From Bacteroidales bacterium (GTDB lineage Bacteria; Bacteroidota; Bacteroidia; Bacteroidales; UBA932): DNA of 64,000 nt. Both the position numbers and the translations under genes were made by a program. Shown in pieces: positions 62,652-64,000 of this stretch (position 1 is its first letter; each line of letters opens with the position of its first letter). Below the pieces are notes generated by a model. The model worked only from the letters and a program-made list of their open reading frames with translations, had not been told where the DNA came from and did no database searches. The stretch is from positions 60,191 through 124,190 of the forward strand of contig SUYR01000004.1 of NCBI GenBank assembly GCA_015060335.1. The letters run 5' to 3'.

Positions 62652-62679
62652 AAAAAGCAACTCGGATGAGTTGCTTTTT
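62651..62679 (+). terminator. Intrinsic terminator after tRNA-Glu
   Basis: GCAACTC-GGAT-GAGTTGC followed by TTTTT. Confidence 0.85.
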
Positions 62680-63255
62680 CTGTTTAATATCCTCAATAAC
62701 CCACTGGAATTTTAACATTTTTTCCGTCATCATTTTCATCAAAAAAACTTTCTGCCGGCATGCTATAGCAAACCAGCAGAAAGTTAAGAACTATAAGAAT
62801 CTTGTATTTATTCATATTTCTTAGCATAGTGTCTCAAATGCTGACATAGGCAGTTATAGAATGCTGTCAAAAGACAGATTAAGATTAAAAACTACCTCAT
62901 ACTCATTTTTTGCAATATTAAGCAAAAATATTATTTAAGCTGTCTGATCTATGAGAAATTCGTAGTTTTATTCTTACTGATTTTCATTTCAAATATCGAC
63001 GTTCACGCTCAAAGAAAGAAAGGATCATGTCATACTATATTAAGCAGGGTTCCAGTAATTGGCTTGATCTGAGCTGATAAGAGAACAGATATCATTATGC
63101 CTATGACACACGATAGAATTCTTTTCATCATCTTATAGAGTTTGCTGGACTGTTGATAGACAAGGATATAAAATCCCGGTTGATTTTGAATCTTGTCCTC
63201 TATAAGCGTGATTTGGGTGGACTGAAATGAAAACTTAACAGAACACCCGCATCGC

Positions 63256-63365
63256 ACCTGGCATCTAATTCGCTGATCCTCAGACGATTGCCAATATACG
63301 ATTCCCCTGCAGCGGGGAATCGATTTTGCATAACTCACTCTATATCAGAAGCTTAAGCGCCAGGA
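63256..63365. repeat. 110-bp palindromic element, copy C
   Basis: CTGGCATCTAATTCGCTGAT...CGATTCCCCTGCAGCGGGGAATCG...AAGCTTAAGCGCCAGG; same architecture as copies A and B. Confidence 0.82.
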
Positions 63366-63546
63366 GTTTGGGCGTCCTACCGATGTCCTGACCGAGAATC
63401 ACGTCCGTTGACGTCTTCCTGTCCCAGAATACTCAATCCTCCTTGTTTTATGACACCTAGTCGTGCTCTGGGGTGCAGAAATCGACACCTCTGGGCACAC
63501 CGATTTTTCATAACAAACACAATACCAATTACTTACAAGAAAACAG

Positions 63547-63586
63547 CGTACCTTGGGGTACTTATAATTGCACCCCAAGGCACGCT
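63547..63586. repeat. Imperfect 16-bp inverted repeat (second palindrome type)
   Basis: GCGTACCTTGGGGTAC-TTATAATT-GCACCCCAAGGCACGC, 2 mismatches/wobbles. Confidence 0.75.
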
Positions 63587-63665
63587 TTCATAGATCACGA
63601 CCGGAATATCGAAAACAACCGGGATTTTACGTCAAGCCCGAACTTGCCATACTTGGGCGTACAAT

Positions 63666-63700
63666 AAAAAAGCCCTCCAGAGAATTTCTGAAAGGCTTTT
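63666..63700 (-). terminator. Intrinsic terminator after tRNA-Val
   Basis: Minus strand AAAAAGCCTTTCAGAAATTCTCTGGAGGGCTTTTTT. Confidence 0.75.
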
Positions 63701-63778
63701 TGGTGGGAGCAGAGGGAGTCGAACCCCCGACCCTCTGCTTGTAAGGCAGATGCTCTAAACCAACTGAGCTATGCTCCC
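63701..63778 (-). tRNA. tRNA-Val (anticodon TAC), CCA encoded
   Basis: Reverse complement GGGAGCATAGCTCAGTTGGTTTAGAGCATCTGCCTTACAAGCAGAGGGTCGGGGGTTCGACTCCCTCTGCTCCCACCA. Confidence 0.95.
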
Positions 63779-63875
63779 GATTTGTTTCTTCAACTATTAA
63801 AAGAACTTACCGTTTCTTTTGGGATTGCAAAGGTAAGCAAATTTTATGAATCTGCAAATCTTTTTTCCATTTTGT

Positions 63876-63919
63876 GGAGATGGGCGGACTCGAACCGCCG
63901 TTTTTTACCGTTCATCTCC
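63876..63919 (-). other. tRNA acceptor/T-arm minihelix-like sequence (tRNA remnant or att-type site)
   Basis: Minus strand GGAGATG-AACGGTAAAAAAC-GGCGG-TTCGAGT-CCGCC-CATCTCC; perfect 7-bp and 5-bp stems, canonical T-loop, no D or anticodon arm. Confidence 0.6.
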
Positions 63920-64000
63920 GTTTAATAAAGTGTTCATTTTTAACACTTTAAGTCTGTTTGAGTACAATGCAATTTACTTGTATATTTCAAAAAGTGTTTG

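Noticed and set aside
62746-62787. AACTTTCTGC...GCAGAAAGTT hairpin as a separate terminator
   Set aside because: Long mismatched loop and no gene directly upstream that is not already terminated at 62651; function unclear.
63876-63919. 3' end of tmRNA (ssrA)
   Set aside because: Acceptor GGAGATG/CATCTCC lacks the G3-U70 alanine identity pair expected for tmRNA, and the matching 5' acceptor strand is only 13 nt away; kept as a tRNA-like remnant instead.

Overview
Bacteroidales-type chromosomal window (TAnnTTTG promoters, DUF4493/PCMD/fimbrillin lipoproteins, PepSY-like proteins, type B L31); genus not resolvable from sequence alone. About 1-20970 is one minus-strand run of ~16 genes encoding lipoproteins and envelope proteins: a DUF3575/OmpA-like protein, many DUF4493-like lipoproteins, three PCMD-type C-terminal domains, an Mfa-like fimbrillin and an OM beta-barrel. 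It looks like an uncharacterised cell-surface/appendage locus. It is interrupted by a 252-bp tandem repeat whose core is a 110-bp palindromic element also present at two other loci in the window. The rest is mostly housekeeping: parE, acyltransferase, two acyl-CoA ligases, OmpA, purT, htpG, folE, a B12-riboswitch-linked TonB receptor, an unusual ABC transporter, pyrF, clpXP-tig, a 7TM-HD protein, gyrB, ftsE, nth, RluA-type synthase, rpmE, glmM. The right end holds tRNA-Glu, tRNA-Val and a noncoding, repeat-rich stretch with a tRNA-minihelix-like structure. Most notable: the surface-lipoprotein array with a conserved T-[K/R]-A-like motif, the 110-bp palindromic element family, and perfect inverted repeats that enclose the start codons of ompA-like and purT. 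All family names come from reading the translations; no database search was run.
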